Notes: a model not told the origin generated them from the letters alone. A stretch of DNA of 6,099 bases from Candidatus Nitrosopumilus sp. (GCA_016784625.1 JADHUF010000069.1:1-6099), one strand, 5' to 3'. Shown: positions 1 through 5,970, counted from the stretch's first letter. Numbers and translations are program-made.

Positions 1-20
1 ATACCTAGAATTACATGGAT

Positions 21-71
21 TTACTGAGTTTACTCTATACTTTTACTAATACTCGATTATCGTTTAATCGA
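21..71 (+). promoter_or_regulatory. Integrase upstream control region
   Basis: Three elements are visible before the recombinase start. TTACTGAGTTTACT (21-34) recurs in inverted orientation, with one base missing, at 1725-1737. The 17-mer GTTYACTCTATACTTTT (28-44) recurs at 1687-1703 with one mismatch; its CTATACTTTT part is a TATA-box candidate. TCGATTA-N5-TAATCGA (53-71) is a perfect 7-bp inverted repeat next to the start codons, so it could be an operator or a 5' leader hairpin. The 17-mer lies 47 bp before the ATG at 79 and 46 bp before the ATG at 1737, which suggests a conserved promoter layout. The motifs are seen directly; the regulatory role is inferred. Confidence 0.45.
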
Positions 72-78
72 ATTGGTG

Positions 79-1179
79 ATGATGTTGGATAAAATTCCTA
101 GATGTTTAGTTCTTTTTGAAACTGCTTGTAAATCTGTAAGGACATTCAAAACTTACAAGTTTGGTTTAGATAAATTCCTCGATTGGTGTCATAAAGACTA
201 TGAATCTTTGTTAATGCTACCAGCAAAAGAATTAGAAGATATACTTCAAGATTATTGTATATTTCTTAGAACAAGGGTGAACAGTAAAGAGATAAGCCCC
301 AATTCAATACCCACTTATTTCAATCCTATTTGGAGATTCTTGAAAGTAAATCGTGTGAAAGTGGATAAAGAATCTGTAATTCAATTATATCCTGATAAAG
401 TCAAACTTGGTGGACATGATGCAATTACAACAGAACAATTAGTCAAACTACTCAATGCAACTGATACTCTGAGAGATAGAGCAATAGTTCATTTCTTTTC
501 TGCAACAGGAGCTAGACCTGAGGCAGTTTGTGAATTACAATTAAAACATATTGCAGAATATGAAGACAATTTTTACAAAGTTGTTTTGTATTCAGAAGAT
601 TATAAACATGAAATGATTACTTTTCTTCATACTGAAGCTGTTAAATCATTGAAAGAATATTTTGTAGAAAGAGAATCACATGGTGAAAAATTAACTTCTG
701 AATCTTTTGTGTTTGCTGTAAATGGTTATTGGAAATTAGAAAGTAAACCAATGAGCTACAATGTTTTAGAAAATATGTTTGATAGACTTTGGAAACGTTC
801 GGGAATCGTGCGTGTTAAGATTGGAAATAGATACAATTTAGCCTCAACAACTTCAATTAGAAAACGCTTTGATACTATTTTAGAAATGAATCCAGAAGTG
901 TCTTCTGGGGCTTCTCAATACCTTATGGACCATACAGGATATCTCTCAGGCACTCATTATAGACGTCCTACTGAGGCTCAAATCTTTACATCTTATCATG
1001 CTGTAAGTTCTGAATTAATGATTAGTAATGAATTGAGAATGAAATTACAACTTAAACAGAAAGAAGAAGAAATTCAAAAAAATGAATCTAACAAAGATAG
1101 TAAAATTAGAGAATTAGAAAAGCGATTAGAAAATACGGATAAGTTGTTACGAATTGTTTTATCTAAATTGGAAAGTTAG
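79..1179 (+). CDS. Tyrosine recombinase/integrase with C-terminal coiled coil
   Basis: This is a 366-residue phage-integrase-fold recombinase that probably integrates and excises the element. Residues about 8-105 look like the SAM-like N-terminal core-binding domain. The catalytic domain follows: Arg I in TGARPE (R146), a possible hairpin Lys (K176), Arg II in TSIRKRF (R261), then H285 in MDHTG and the nucleophile Y294 in THYRRP. H285 and Y294 are nine residues apart, as in XerD-like enzymes. The His or Lys normally three residues before Arg II appears to be Thr (T258). A tail from about 316 to 364 is rich in Lys/Glu with heptad-like Leu/Ile, a likely coiled coil. In-frame TTG (73) and GTG (76) precede ATG 79; I chose the ATG because the upstream promoter motif is then spaced as at the 1737 gene. 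Its stop overlaps that of the opposing gene. Confidence 0.9.
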   Translation: MMLDKIPRCLVLFETACKSVRTFKTYKFGLDKFLDWCHKDYESLLMLPAKELEDILQDYCIFLRTRVNSKEISPNSIPTYFNPIWRFLKVNRVKVDKESVIQLYPDKVKLGGHDAITTEQLVKLLNATDTLRDRAIVHFFSATGARPEAVCELQLKHIAEYEDNFYKVVLYSEDYKHEMITFLHTEAVKSLKEYFVERESHGEKLTSESFVFAVNGYWKLESKPMSYNVLENMFDRLWKRSGIVRVKIGNRYNLASTTSIRKRFDTILEMNPEVSSGASQYLMDHTGYLSGTHYRRPTEAQIFTSYHAVSSELMISNELRMKLQLKQKEEEIQKNESNKDSKIRELEKRLENTDKLLRIVLSKLES

Positions 1180-1685
1180 TAATCCCTTCCTTTTGAAAAT
1201 TCTTTAGGTTCTTTAGGATCTTTTCTTGGTAGTGATTTTCCAGATTTTGTTGTAACTCCATCATCGTAATCAGTAAATAGTTCTCCCTTTTTACTTCTAT
1301 ACGTAACTATCATGTCTTTCTGATTAGGTATTTCTCTATCTTTATCTTCATGCCAGAAAATCCCTTCTGCATCTAACTTGTTTATTTTATTTTTAATTTT
1401 ACTGTATAGATCATTACATCTGATAGAACAAAATTTTCTATGCCTATCTGTCAATTCTGTAAAACAATATTGGCAATTTTCTTGCTTGGGAGGTTTTGTT
1501 GTAAATCCTTCTACATATTGTTCTCCTCCATAATATCCTCCTGTTTCTTCATCTAGTTTTTGATTTCTAGTTCCTAAAACTGGGTAAACTTTTTTCTTTA
1601 GTTTTTTATTTTTTTCATCCCATAGGTTATGATTAATTATGTATTTGACATATTCTTTATCATAATCAAATTCTATTTCAGACAT
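1176..1685 (-). CDS. Treble-clef-like zinc-finger protein, function unknown
   Basis: A 169-residue soluble, charged protein that I cannot name. The one recognisable feature is a four-Cys site at residues 71-90: C71-x2-C74-x11-C86-x3-C90, with the FCSxxCxxxY pattern common in small treble-clef zinc fingers of mobile elements. It is flanked by an N-terminal Lys/Glu/Tyr-rich segment with a Gly/Tyr-rich stretch (49-60) and by a basic, polar C-terminus. A nucleic-acid-binding role is inferred from the finger and from its position between integrase and replication operon. The ATG at 1683-1685 opens into the divergent promoter with no ribosome binding site; a TATA-like TTAAGTATAT lies about 21-30 bp upstream on this strand, suggesting a leaderless transcript. 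Its TAA stop overlaps the integrase TAG in the tetranucleotide TTAG. Confidence 0.8.
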   Translation of the reverse strand: MSEIEFDYDKEYVKYIINHNLWDEKNKKLKKKVYPVLGTRNQKLDEETGGYYGGEQYVEGFTTKPPKQENCQYCFTELTDRHRKFCSIRCNDLYSKIKNKINKLDAEGIFWHEDKDREIPNQKDMIVTYRSKKGELFTDYDDGVTTKSGKSLPRKDPKEPKEFSKGRDY

Positions 1686-1736
1686 AGTTCACTCTATACT
1701 TTTTGATATACTTAAGGTTACTCAAGTAACTCAGTA
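1686..1736. promoter_or_regulatory. Divergent promoter with palindromic operator
   Basis: This 51-bp gap separates the leftward zinc-finger gene from the rightward replication operon. Two TATACTT units (1695-1701 and 1707-1713) offer TATA boxes for the rightward ATG at 1737; the nearer lies about 27 bp away, fitting a leaderless start. On the other strand TTAAGTATAT serves the start at 1685. Between TATA and the rightward start is a perfect palindrome GTTACT-CA-AGTAAC (1717-1730), overlapping ACTCA direct repeats 9 bp apart (1720 and 1729). This arrangement suits a ribbon-helix-helix repressor, and such a protein is encoded immediately downstream. The bases are seen; autoregulation is inferred. 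Confidence 0.55.
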
Positions 1737-1925
1737 ATGCCTAACAATACTGAAACAAACAGGAAAACTCTTGGTGGTGCAATCACTTGCATAAAAATTT
1801 CTAAAGATACAAGAGACAAACTTGCTGACCTAGGAAAAAAAGGAGATACATTTGAAAATGTAATTACTTCTCTTTTACCTAGTAACAGTAACCAAACTAT
1901 GGAGGAATCTAATGATTCCCCATAA
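1737..1925 (+). CDS. Ribbon-helix-helix protein (archaeal KGDT type)
   Basis: A 62-residue DNA-binding protein. Residues 15-21 (AITCIKI) form the expected beta strand, SKDTRDKLADLG (22-33) the first helix, and KGDTFENVITSLL (35-47) the turn and second helix. The strand, then SKxTRxxL, then GKKGDTxxxVIxxLL is the pattern of small archaeal CopG/VapB-like proteins (similar to families annotated as antitoxin-like). No toxin gene lies next to it, so a transcriptional repressor or plasmid copy-control role is more likely than a toxin-antitoxin pair; this is inference. It is the first gene of the replication operon, probably leaderless, with a palindromic operator candidate directly before the start. 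The polar tail (48-62) overlaps the next gene by 14 bp. Confidence 0.8.
   Translation: MPNNTETNRKTLGGAITCIKISKDTRDKLADLGKKGDTFENVITSLLPSNSNQTMEESNDSP
1901..1905 (+). promoter_or_regulatory. Shine-Dalgarno GGAGG for the 1912 gene
   Basis: GGAGG sits six bases before the ATG at 1912, inside the end of the preceding gene. It supports that start and shows that internal genes of this operon can use ribosome binding sites while the first gene appears leaderless. Confidence 0.7.
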
Positions 1926-2115
1926 TCCTTTTTTTCCTAACCCATTAGATGATTTTAAGCCTGAAAAACCTGATTTTGAGCCTGAAATTGACCCAGATTA
2001 TGAAGATAATTTGGAAGATGATTGTCCTAACTGTGGCAATCAACTTGGAGTTCATACAACAAGAGAAATTATTCTTTGTGCATTAAGAGAAGTTAGAGGG
2101 AGTACGCGACCTTGA
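1912..2115 (+). CDS. Small acidic CxxC zinc-binding protein
   Basis: A 67-residue protein of unknown function. The first half (1-37) is Pro-, Asp- and Glu-rich and probably disordered. The second half carries C38-PN-C41 followed by H48 and C56 in a CPNCGNQLGVHTT...CALREV context, a plausible single zinc site. Small proteins with a CxxCGxxLxxHT-like pattern are, to my recollection, frequent hypotheticals in Nitrososphaerota, but I cannot confirm a family. The start is supported by GGAGG six bases upstream. It overlaps the ribbon-helix-helix gene by 14 bp, and its TGA stop overlaps the TTG start of the next gene, so translation of the cluster is probably coupled. A regulatory or accessory replication role is inferred from context only. 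Confidence 0.7.
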   Translation: MIPHNPFFPNPLDDFKPEKPDFEPEIDPDYEDNLEDDCPNCGNQLGVHTTREIILCALREVRGSTRP

Positions 2116-2291
2116 GTTATTGTTCATTATGTAAAATGGATTTAGGCGATGTAAATTACATCCAAAAATACACTCATGATATTATTGAACATCAAGAATA
2201 TTTTGAAGGGCAAATAATCAATTTATCGAAAGAACAAATCATCGACATTCTAGTAAACATTACAAAATCATTTTATTTTGATGAAAATTGA
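2112..2291 (+). CDS. 59-residue C2H2-like zinc-finger protein (TTG start)
   Basis: This small gene fills what would otherwise be a gap before rep. Reading from the TTG at 2112 gives 59 residues: a CxxC at C4/C7 (MSYCSLCK), then H22 and H27 (C-x2-C-x14-H-x4-H), consistent with a compact C2H2 finger, and then an amphipathic Ile/Leu-rich stretch (about 35-53). Its TTG overlaps the upstream TGA as TTGA (2112-2115), and its own TGA overlaps the TTG of rep in the same way (2288-2291). An ATG at codon 9 (2136) is an alternative, but it would drop the CxxC. Uninterrupted coding that exactly bridges two genes, together with the ordered Cys/His residues, argues it is real. Function unknown; perhaps a partner or regulator of Rep. 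Confidence 0.65.
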   Translation: MSYCSLCKMDLGDVNYIQKYTHDIIEHQEYFEGQIINLSKEQIIDILVNITKSFYFDEN

Positions 2292-3214
2292 AACAAAAGT
2301 TTGAAGCGTATCCTGCGTCTAAGCGAAGTGAAATCTTTGAACTCATGCACGAATCGCAAAACTGGTTACAAATAGAATATGACGGATGGAAATTACCTGC
2401 AACTAAAGATGCAAAAGAAGATTGTGGAAAATGGAAAACTAAAGGTTGTCTTAATGTTTTAGCACATAAAAATTCATTTCATCCAGGCAAAGCATACATC
2501 AAAACATTTCAAAATTCCTGTTATCGTGCATCTTGTGAAATATGCTATAAAAAATGGATGGCACGAGAATCAAACAAAGCAACAAGAAGAATTTACAAAT
2601 ACGAAAAAATATCAAAAAAACCTGCAAAACATATCATCATATCTCCTCCTACTTGGAAACATTACATCCCAATTAGAGAATTAAGAAAAGAAGCATACAA
2701 AGTTCTAAAAGAAGTTGGTGCAGTAGGAGGGTCTTTGATTTTTCACCCCTTTCGTTATCATAAAAATTCTAAAAGATGGTACTACTCTCCACACTTTCAC
2801 ATCATTGGATTTGGTTGGTTAGTTGGAACAGTTGAAACTTATCAAAAGAATGGGTGGGTTGTAAAGAACAAAGGAGTTAGAGATTCAGTATTTGCTACAT
2901 ACTATTACCAATTATCCCATGCAGGAGTAAAACATGGATATCATACAGTTACTTGGTTTGGGGATTTGTCATATAGCAAATTAAAAGTTGAAGAAGAGCC
3001 AAATCCTGATGAATGTCCACTTTGTAGAGCAAAATTACGCCTAGTTTTTCACTATGGGTTGTTTGGATGGCTACCTCCACCGGAAGTTGAGGGTGAATTT
3101 TTTGTAGAACCAGAGGGATGGCGTATCGTTGAGATTAATCCCTATCATTCCCAACCAGTTAGTAACTACTTGGCAATCTATAGAAAACATAAACCTCGAT
3201 ATGATATGATTTGA
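2288..3214 (+). CDS. rep: HUH-family rolling-circle replication initiator (Rep)
   Basis: A 308-residue protein with the hallmarks of archaeal plasmid/virus Rep endonucleases, which nick one strand at the origin and stay linked through a tyrosine. Motif 1 is a hydrophobic strand, KHIIISPP (114-121). Motif 2 is the metal-binding HUH, PHFHIIG (H169, H171). Motif 3 is ATYYYQLSHAG (203-213), with the catalytic Tyr one of Y205-Y207; the Tyr followed by xLSHA resembles haloarchaeal small-plasmid Reps. Cysteines precede the core (C46, C54, C78, C83, C86) and a CPLC ribbon follows (C243, C246), so zinc binding is likely. No helicase domain is present, so the host helicase would be used. The TTG start overlaps the previous stop (TTGA); the first internal ATG is at 2345. 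Last gene of the operon. The family call is firm; origin and host are not determined. Confidence 0.85.
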   Translation: MKQKFEAYPASKRSEIFELMHESQNWLQIEYDGWKLPATKDAKEDCGKWKTKGCLNVLAHKNSFHPGKAYIKTFQNSCYRASCEICYKKWMARESNKATRRIYKYEKISKKPAKHIIISPPTWKHYIPIRELRKEAYKVLKEVGAVGGSLIFHPFRYHKNSKRWYYSPHFHIIGFGWLVGTVETYQKNGWVVKNKGVRDSVFATYYYQLSHAGVKHGYHTVTWFGDLSYSKLKVEEEPNPDECPLCRAKLRLVFHYGLFGWLPPPEVEGEFFVEPEGWRIVEINPYHSQPVSNYLAIYRKHKPRYDMI

Positions 3215-3379
3215 ATGTTAAAATCCTTAGTTGGAGAAATTGAAGATGATAAAACAAACAGACATGACTTAAAAATTAATGAGAACTATTTTATGTATAC
3301 TGATAAGATGATTTTCGTTGGAGATATTGCATGGTACAGAGATGTATCAATTGATAAAACGACTTTATCCTATTTGTAG
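3215..3379 (+). CDS. Doubtful 54-residue ORF across the Rep/peptidase junction
   Basis: The ATG at 3215 follows the rep stop with no gap (TGA then ATG) and gives 54 residues before a TAG at 3377. It recalls no family. The last third overlaps the start of the peptidase gene in another frame, so it may be a small operon gene cut short and read through at a junction, or pure chance. The 103 bp between rep and the peptidase otherwise hold only a promoter candidate. There is no recognisable ribosome binding site other than possible reinitiation after rep. Confidence 0.25.
   Translation: MLKSLVGEIEDDKTNRHDLKINENYFMYTDKMIFVGDIAWYRDVSIDKTTLSYL
3287..3300 (+). promoter_or_regulatory. TATA-like promoter for the peptidase operon
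   Basis: TATTTTATGTATAC lies about 25 bp (centre) before the TTG at 3318, the spacing expected for a leaderless archaeal transcript. No Shine-Dalgarno precedes the TTG. It suggests the polysaccharide genes have their own promoter rather than being read from the replication operon. Confidence 0.4.
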
Positions 3380-4661
3380 AAGTATAACTGGAAATGGGGT
3401 AAGGGAAACTTTGAAGATACTTCAGGAGAAGATACCATTAGAAATCATAGAGGTATCTACAGGAACCAAGTGTTATGACTGGACCATACCTAAAGAATGG
3501 AATATCAAGGATGCTTACATTAAGGATCAAAATGGAAATGTTGTAGTATCGTTTCATGAATCTAATCTGCATGTTGTAAGTTACAGCGTTCCTATCCATC
3601 AAAAATTATCCTTTGATGAACTGAAAAAACATATTCACTATATCGAGGAAAAACCTGATGCCATTCCTTACAGAACATCTTACTATGATGAGTATTGGGG
3701 ATTTTGTATGACATACAAACAATTCAAAAAAATGAAAGATGGATTGTATGAAGTGTGTATTGATTCCTCATTGGATAACGGCTCACTGACTTATGGAGAA
3801 TATTTCAAGCAAGGAAAACTACGTGATGAGATTTTATTGTCATGTTATGTCTGTCATCCATCATTGTGTAATGACAACCTTTCTGGAGTGTCGCTTGTTG
3901 CTACACTTGCATCAATCTTGCAAAATATGACAACAAAATTCTCCTATAGATTTTTGTTCATACCTGAGACAATTGGTGCTATAGCTTGGCTCTCGCGTAA
4001 CGAGTCAAAGATACAAAATACAATAGGTGGTCTTGTTGCTACGTGTTGTGGTGATACGGGCTCCATTACATACAAGAGGTCGAGACATCATAATTCTTTC
4101 ATTGATGTAATAGTTGAGAGAGTACTATCTGCATCTGGTGATGATTTTTCAATGCTAGACTTTTGGCCATCAGGTAGTGATGAGCGACAGTTCTCGTCCC
4201 CTGGATTCAATATGCCTATAGGTTCGCTTATGCGAACAGTCTATGACACTTTTGAAGAATATCATACATCAAAGGATGATCTGTCATTTATGGATGAACA
4301 TTCCCTTGGTGACTCTCTTAAAAAATATCTTGATGTGATTTATGAATTGGAAAGAACTGATTTTATCCCAACTAAAATGGATGCAAAATTTAAGCCTCAT
4401 AATGATTCTGATCCTGTTTTTGTTAGTACAAACATGAAATGTGAACCACGTCTTGGAAATAGAGGATTATATCATAAGATTGGGGCATTGACAAACCAAC
4501 AACAGTTTGAGACAAAGCGCGCAATACAATGGCTACTGAACTTTTCAGATGGGTATCATTCCGTATCGGACATATCAAGAATGTCTGGCATTGCATTTGG
4601 TGTATTACTTTCATCATCAAAACTGTTATTGGATGCAGATCTATTGAGGATTTCAGTATGA
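3318..4661 (+). CDS. DUF4910/DUF2172 aminopeptidase-like protein with C-terminal winged helix
   Basis: A 447-residue protein of the zinc-peptidase-like (M28 fold) family annotated as DUF4910, containing the DUF2172 insert. The N-terminus has the family signature LYPICRSITGNGVRETL (16-32), then DWTIPKEWNIKDAYI (54-68). Putative metal/catalytic residues appear in order: H180 and D186 in CHPSLCNDNLSG, E217 in PETIG, D288 in GSDERQF and H316 in YHTSKDD. The last 55 or so residues resemble the winged-helix tail of the family. Members occur in surface-polysaccharide clusters; the substrate is not established, and an amide hydrolase acting on sugar side groups is only a guess. The TTG start leaves the usual short lead before G-x-EM; ATG 3342 is the alternative. 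Its TGA overlaps the next gene's ATG (ATGA), so the two are translationally coupled. Confidence 0.85.
   Translation: MEILHGTEMYQLIKRLYPICRSITGNGVRETLKILQEKIPLEIIEVSTGTKCYDWTIPKEWNIKDAYIKDQNGNVVVSFHESNLHVVSYSVPIHQKLSFDELKKHIHYIEEKPDAIPYRTSYYDEYWGFCMTYKQFKKMKDGLYEVCIDSSLDNGSLTYGEYFKQGKLRDEILLSCYVCHPSLCNDNLSGVSLVATLASILQNMTTKFSYRFLFIPETIGAIAWLSRNESKIQNTIGGLVATCCGDTGSITYKRSRHHNSFIDVIVERVLSASGDDFSMLDFWPSGSDERQFSSPGFNMPIGSLMRTVYDTFEEYHTSKDDLSFMDEHSLGDSLKKYLDVIYELERTDFIPTKMDAKFKPHNDSDPVFVSTNMKCEPRLGNRGLYHKIGALTNQQQFETKRAIQWLLNFSDGYHSVSDISRMSGIAFGVLLSSSKLLLDADLLRISV
4646..4650 (+). promoter_or_regulatory. Shine-Dalgarno GAGGA for the formyltransferase
   Basis: GAGGA seven bases before the ATG at 4658 decides this start over in-frame codons further upstream that lie inside the peptidase gene. 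Confidence 0.6.
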
Positions 4662-5458
4662 AAATTCTTTTCATTGGTGGAAACCATCCACGACATATTC
4701 ATTACATTTCTAGAATCAATGAATCATTTCCAGTATCTGGTTGTATCATAGAGACAAGGGAGGGTGGTACAAGTTCTCCTGTACCTAACCCACCAAGTGA
4801 TTTATCAAATCATGACACTGATATTTTTACTCGACATTTTGCAAACAGGTTAAAATGCGAGGAAAAATTCTTTGGTGACACGAAACTTCCTGATTGTCCA
4901 ACACTGAACATAACAAAAGAACAACTTAACACATCTCACACTGCAGATTTTGTCCAGTCTATATCGCCTGATGTTGTGTTGACATTTGGATGCCATATGA
5001 TCAAAACCCCATTACTTAACGTACTTCCGAAAAACACTATAAACATGCACGGAGGTCTTTCCCCAAGATACCGTGGAGTTGCAACCATGTTTTGGCCATT
5101 TTATTTTCTTGAACCAAACCATGTAGGCACTACATTTCATTATCTTTCAGATTCTCCCGACGCTGGAAGTATAATTCACCAATCAATTCCCGTGCTACAA
5201 AGAAACGACACTATACATGATGTCGCATGCAAGGCAATATTGACATCTTCTGATGAAATGGTTAGATTGTTGGAAATATTACAATCTAGTAATTGGAAGT
5301 CATTTTCCCAACCAAAGACTGGGAAAGAATTTGTCAATCAAGATTTTAAACCGGAGCATCTACGAGTAATCTATGACTTATTCGATGATGACTTGGTAAA
5401 TCATTTCCTTGATGGAAAGATAAAATCAGATCCTCCTAAACTGATAAGGCAATTCTGA
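4658..5458 (+). CDS. Formyltransferase-family protein (probable sugar N-formyltransferase)
   Basis: A 266-residue protein with the fold of 10-formyl-tetrahydrofolate-dependent formyltransferases (Fmt, ArnA, sugar N-formyltransferases). MKILFIGGN starts the Rossmann-like core. The catalytic set is visible: N129 and H131 in INMHGGLSPRYRG (128-140) and D168 in SPDAGSII (166-173), matching the Asn-His-Asp triad. It is shorter than methionyl-tRNA formyltransferase and lacks an obvious tRNA-binding C-terminal barrel; Asp/Asn-rich inserts (45-75) lie before the core. With a DUF4910 partner, formylation of an amino sugar for a cell-surface glycan is the likely role (inference). ATG 4658 overlaps the upstream TGA and has GAGGA (4646-4650) seven bases before it; longer in-frame starts would run inside the peptidase gene and encode unrelated sequence. 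Confidence 0.85.
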   Translation: MKILFIGGNHPRHIHYISRINESFPVSGCIIETREGGTSSPVPNPPSDLSNHDTDIFTRHFANRLKCEEKFFGDTKLPDCPTLNITKEQLNTSHTADFVQSISPDVVLTFGCHMIKTPLLNVLPKNTINMHGGLSPRYRGVATMFWPFYFLEPNHVGTTFHYLSDSPDAGSIIHQSIPVLQRNDTIHDVACKAILTSSDEMVRLLEILQSSNWKSFSQPKTGKEFVNQDFKPEHLRVIYDLFDDDLVNHFLDGKIKSDPPKLIRQF

Positions 5459-5476
5459 TTCTATTCTGGAATTGAT

Positions 5477-5490
5477 TTACTTTTATTATT
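5477..5490 (+). terminator. T-rich terminator candidate after the formyltransferase
   Basis: TTTACTTTTATTAT about 20 bp after the formyltransferase stop resembles the oligo-T termination signals of archaea. No hairpin is seen. Confidence 0.3.
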
Positions 5491-5636
5491 GTGCCAAATC
5501 AAATGTATCTGAGTCATATACAATGATGATGAAAATAATTCTGACATCATTAGAGTTCTTTAGTGTCTGCTTTCTCTACTCAATATGTTTGCAGATCGAT
5601 GTTGATTAAAAGAAGATTAAAAATGATATGCACTTT

Positions 5637-5644
5637 AAAAAAAA
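5637..5644 (-). terminator. T8 tract, terminator candidate for the leftward gene
   Basis: Eight consecutive A on the plus strand read as T8 about 40 bp past the stop of the leftward ribbon-helix-helix gene. Archaeal polymerase commonly stops in such tracts without a hairpin. Confidence 0.4.
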
Positions 5645-5684
5645 TTATTGCTTGAATAAGTATGATTTTAAATTAATTTGTGCT

Positions 5685-5936
5685 CTAAAAGGTTCCAATA
5701 ACATTCCCAAAATCATCTAGGATTTTACCATGTGTAATTGGTATGGGTTCTTCAGGTATTGGTTCAACAATAATTTCAGATTCTTTCCTTTCCATCTCTA
5801 ATCCTTCTTCATACGCTTCAATATCCATTTTCAATAGTTCACGTAATCCTTCTGAGATACATTTCCCATCTTGATTACATATTTCTTGGAATTTCTCAAA
5901 GTCTTCTTTTGTTAGTTTAGTAGATACTGTTTTCAT
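5685..5936 (-). CDS. Ribbon-helix-helix (CopG-like) DNA-binding protein
   Basis: An 83-residue protein. MKTVSTKL (1-8) fits the DNA-contacting beta strand, TKEDFEKFQEICNQ (9-22) helix A, and GKCISEGLRELLKMDI (24-39) the turn plus helix B, the usual Arc/CopG layout. A Glu-rich segment (40-52) and a Pro/Ile stretch (58-67) follow, ending in GKILDDFGNVIGTF, a tail I do not recognise. I chose the ATG at 5936; a TTG nine codons upstream would add nine residues before the domain. No ribosome binding site precedes it, so it may be leaderless. Repeats at 5971-6031 just upstream are likely binding sites for it or for another regulator. It may be an element repressor or a solo antitoxin-like protein; no toxin gene is adjacent. 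Confidence 0.75.
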   Translation of the reverse strand: MKTVSTKLTKEDFEKFQEICNQDGKCISEGLRELLKMDIEAYEEGLEMERKESEIIVEPIPEEPIPITHGKILDDFGNVIGTF

Positions 5937-5970
5937 GGGATTGTATAGATGATAGTAGATCAAAAAGATT

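Larger units (their letters stand above)
5459..5684. other. Gene-free spacer between converging genes
   Basis: This 226-bp AT-rich stretch separates the formyltransferase from the leftward ribbon-helix-helix gene. I see no convincing gene. It holds T-rich tracts near 5478-5490 (plus strand) and an A8 run at 5637-5644 that reads as T8 for the leftward gene; both are terminator candidates. Confidence 0.6.

Noticed and set aside
1737..2115. Toxin-antitoxin pair (ribbon-helix-helix plus following small gene)
   Set aside because: The following protein is an acidic CxxC protein without PIN, RelE or HEPN features, so a regulator in a replication operon fits better.
4529..4657. N-terminal extension of the formyltransferase frame
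   Set aside because: It overlaps the conserved peptidase C-terminus and encodes Cys/Trp-rich nonsense; the ATG at 4658 has a Shine-Dalgarno and begins the expected MKILFIGG strand.
4423..4674. Leftward 83-codon open frame inside the peptidase/formyltransferase junction
   Set aside because: It lies antisense to two well-supported genes, has no recognisable domain and no promoter; it is a shadow frame.
4658..5458. Methionyl-tRNA formyltransferase
   Set aside because: Archaea do not formylate initiator Met-tRNA, the C-terminal tRNA-binding barrel is missing, and the partner gene points to sugar modification.
5523..5609. 28-codon ORF with hydrophobic content in the spacer
   Set aside because: Too short, no ribosome binding site or promoter, and nothing conserved to recognise.
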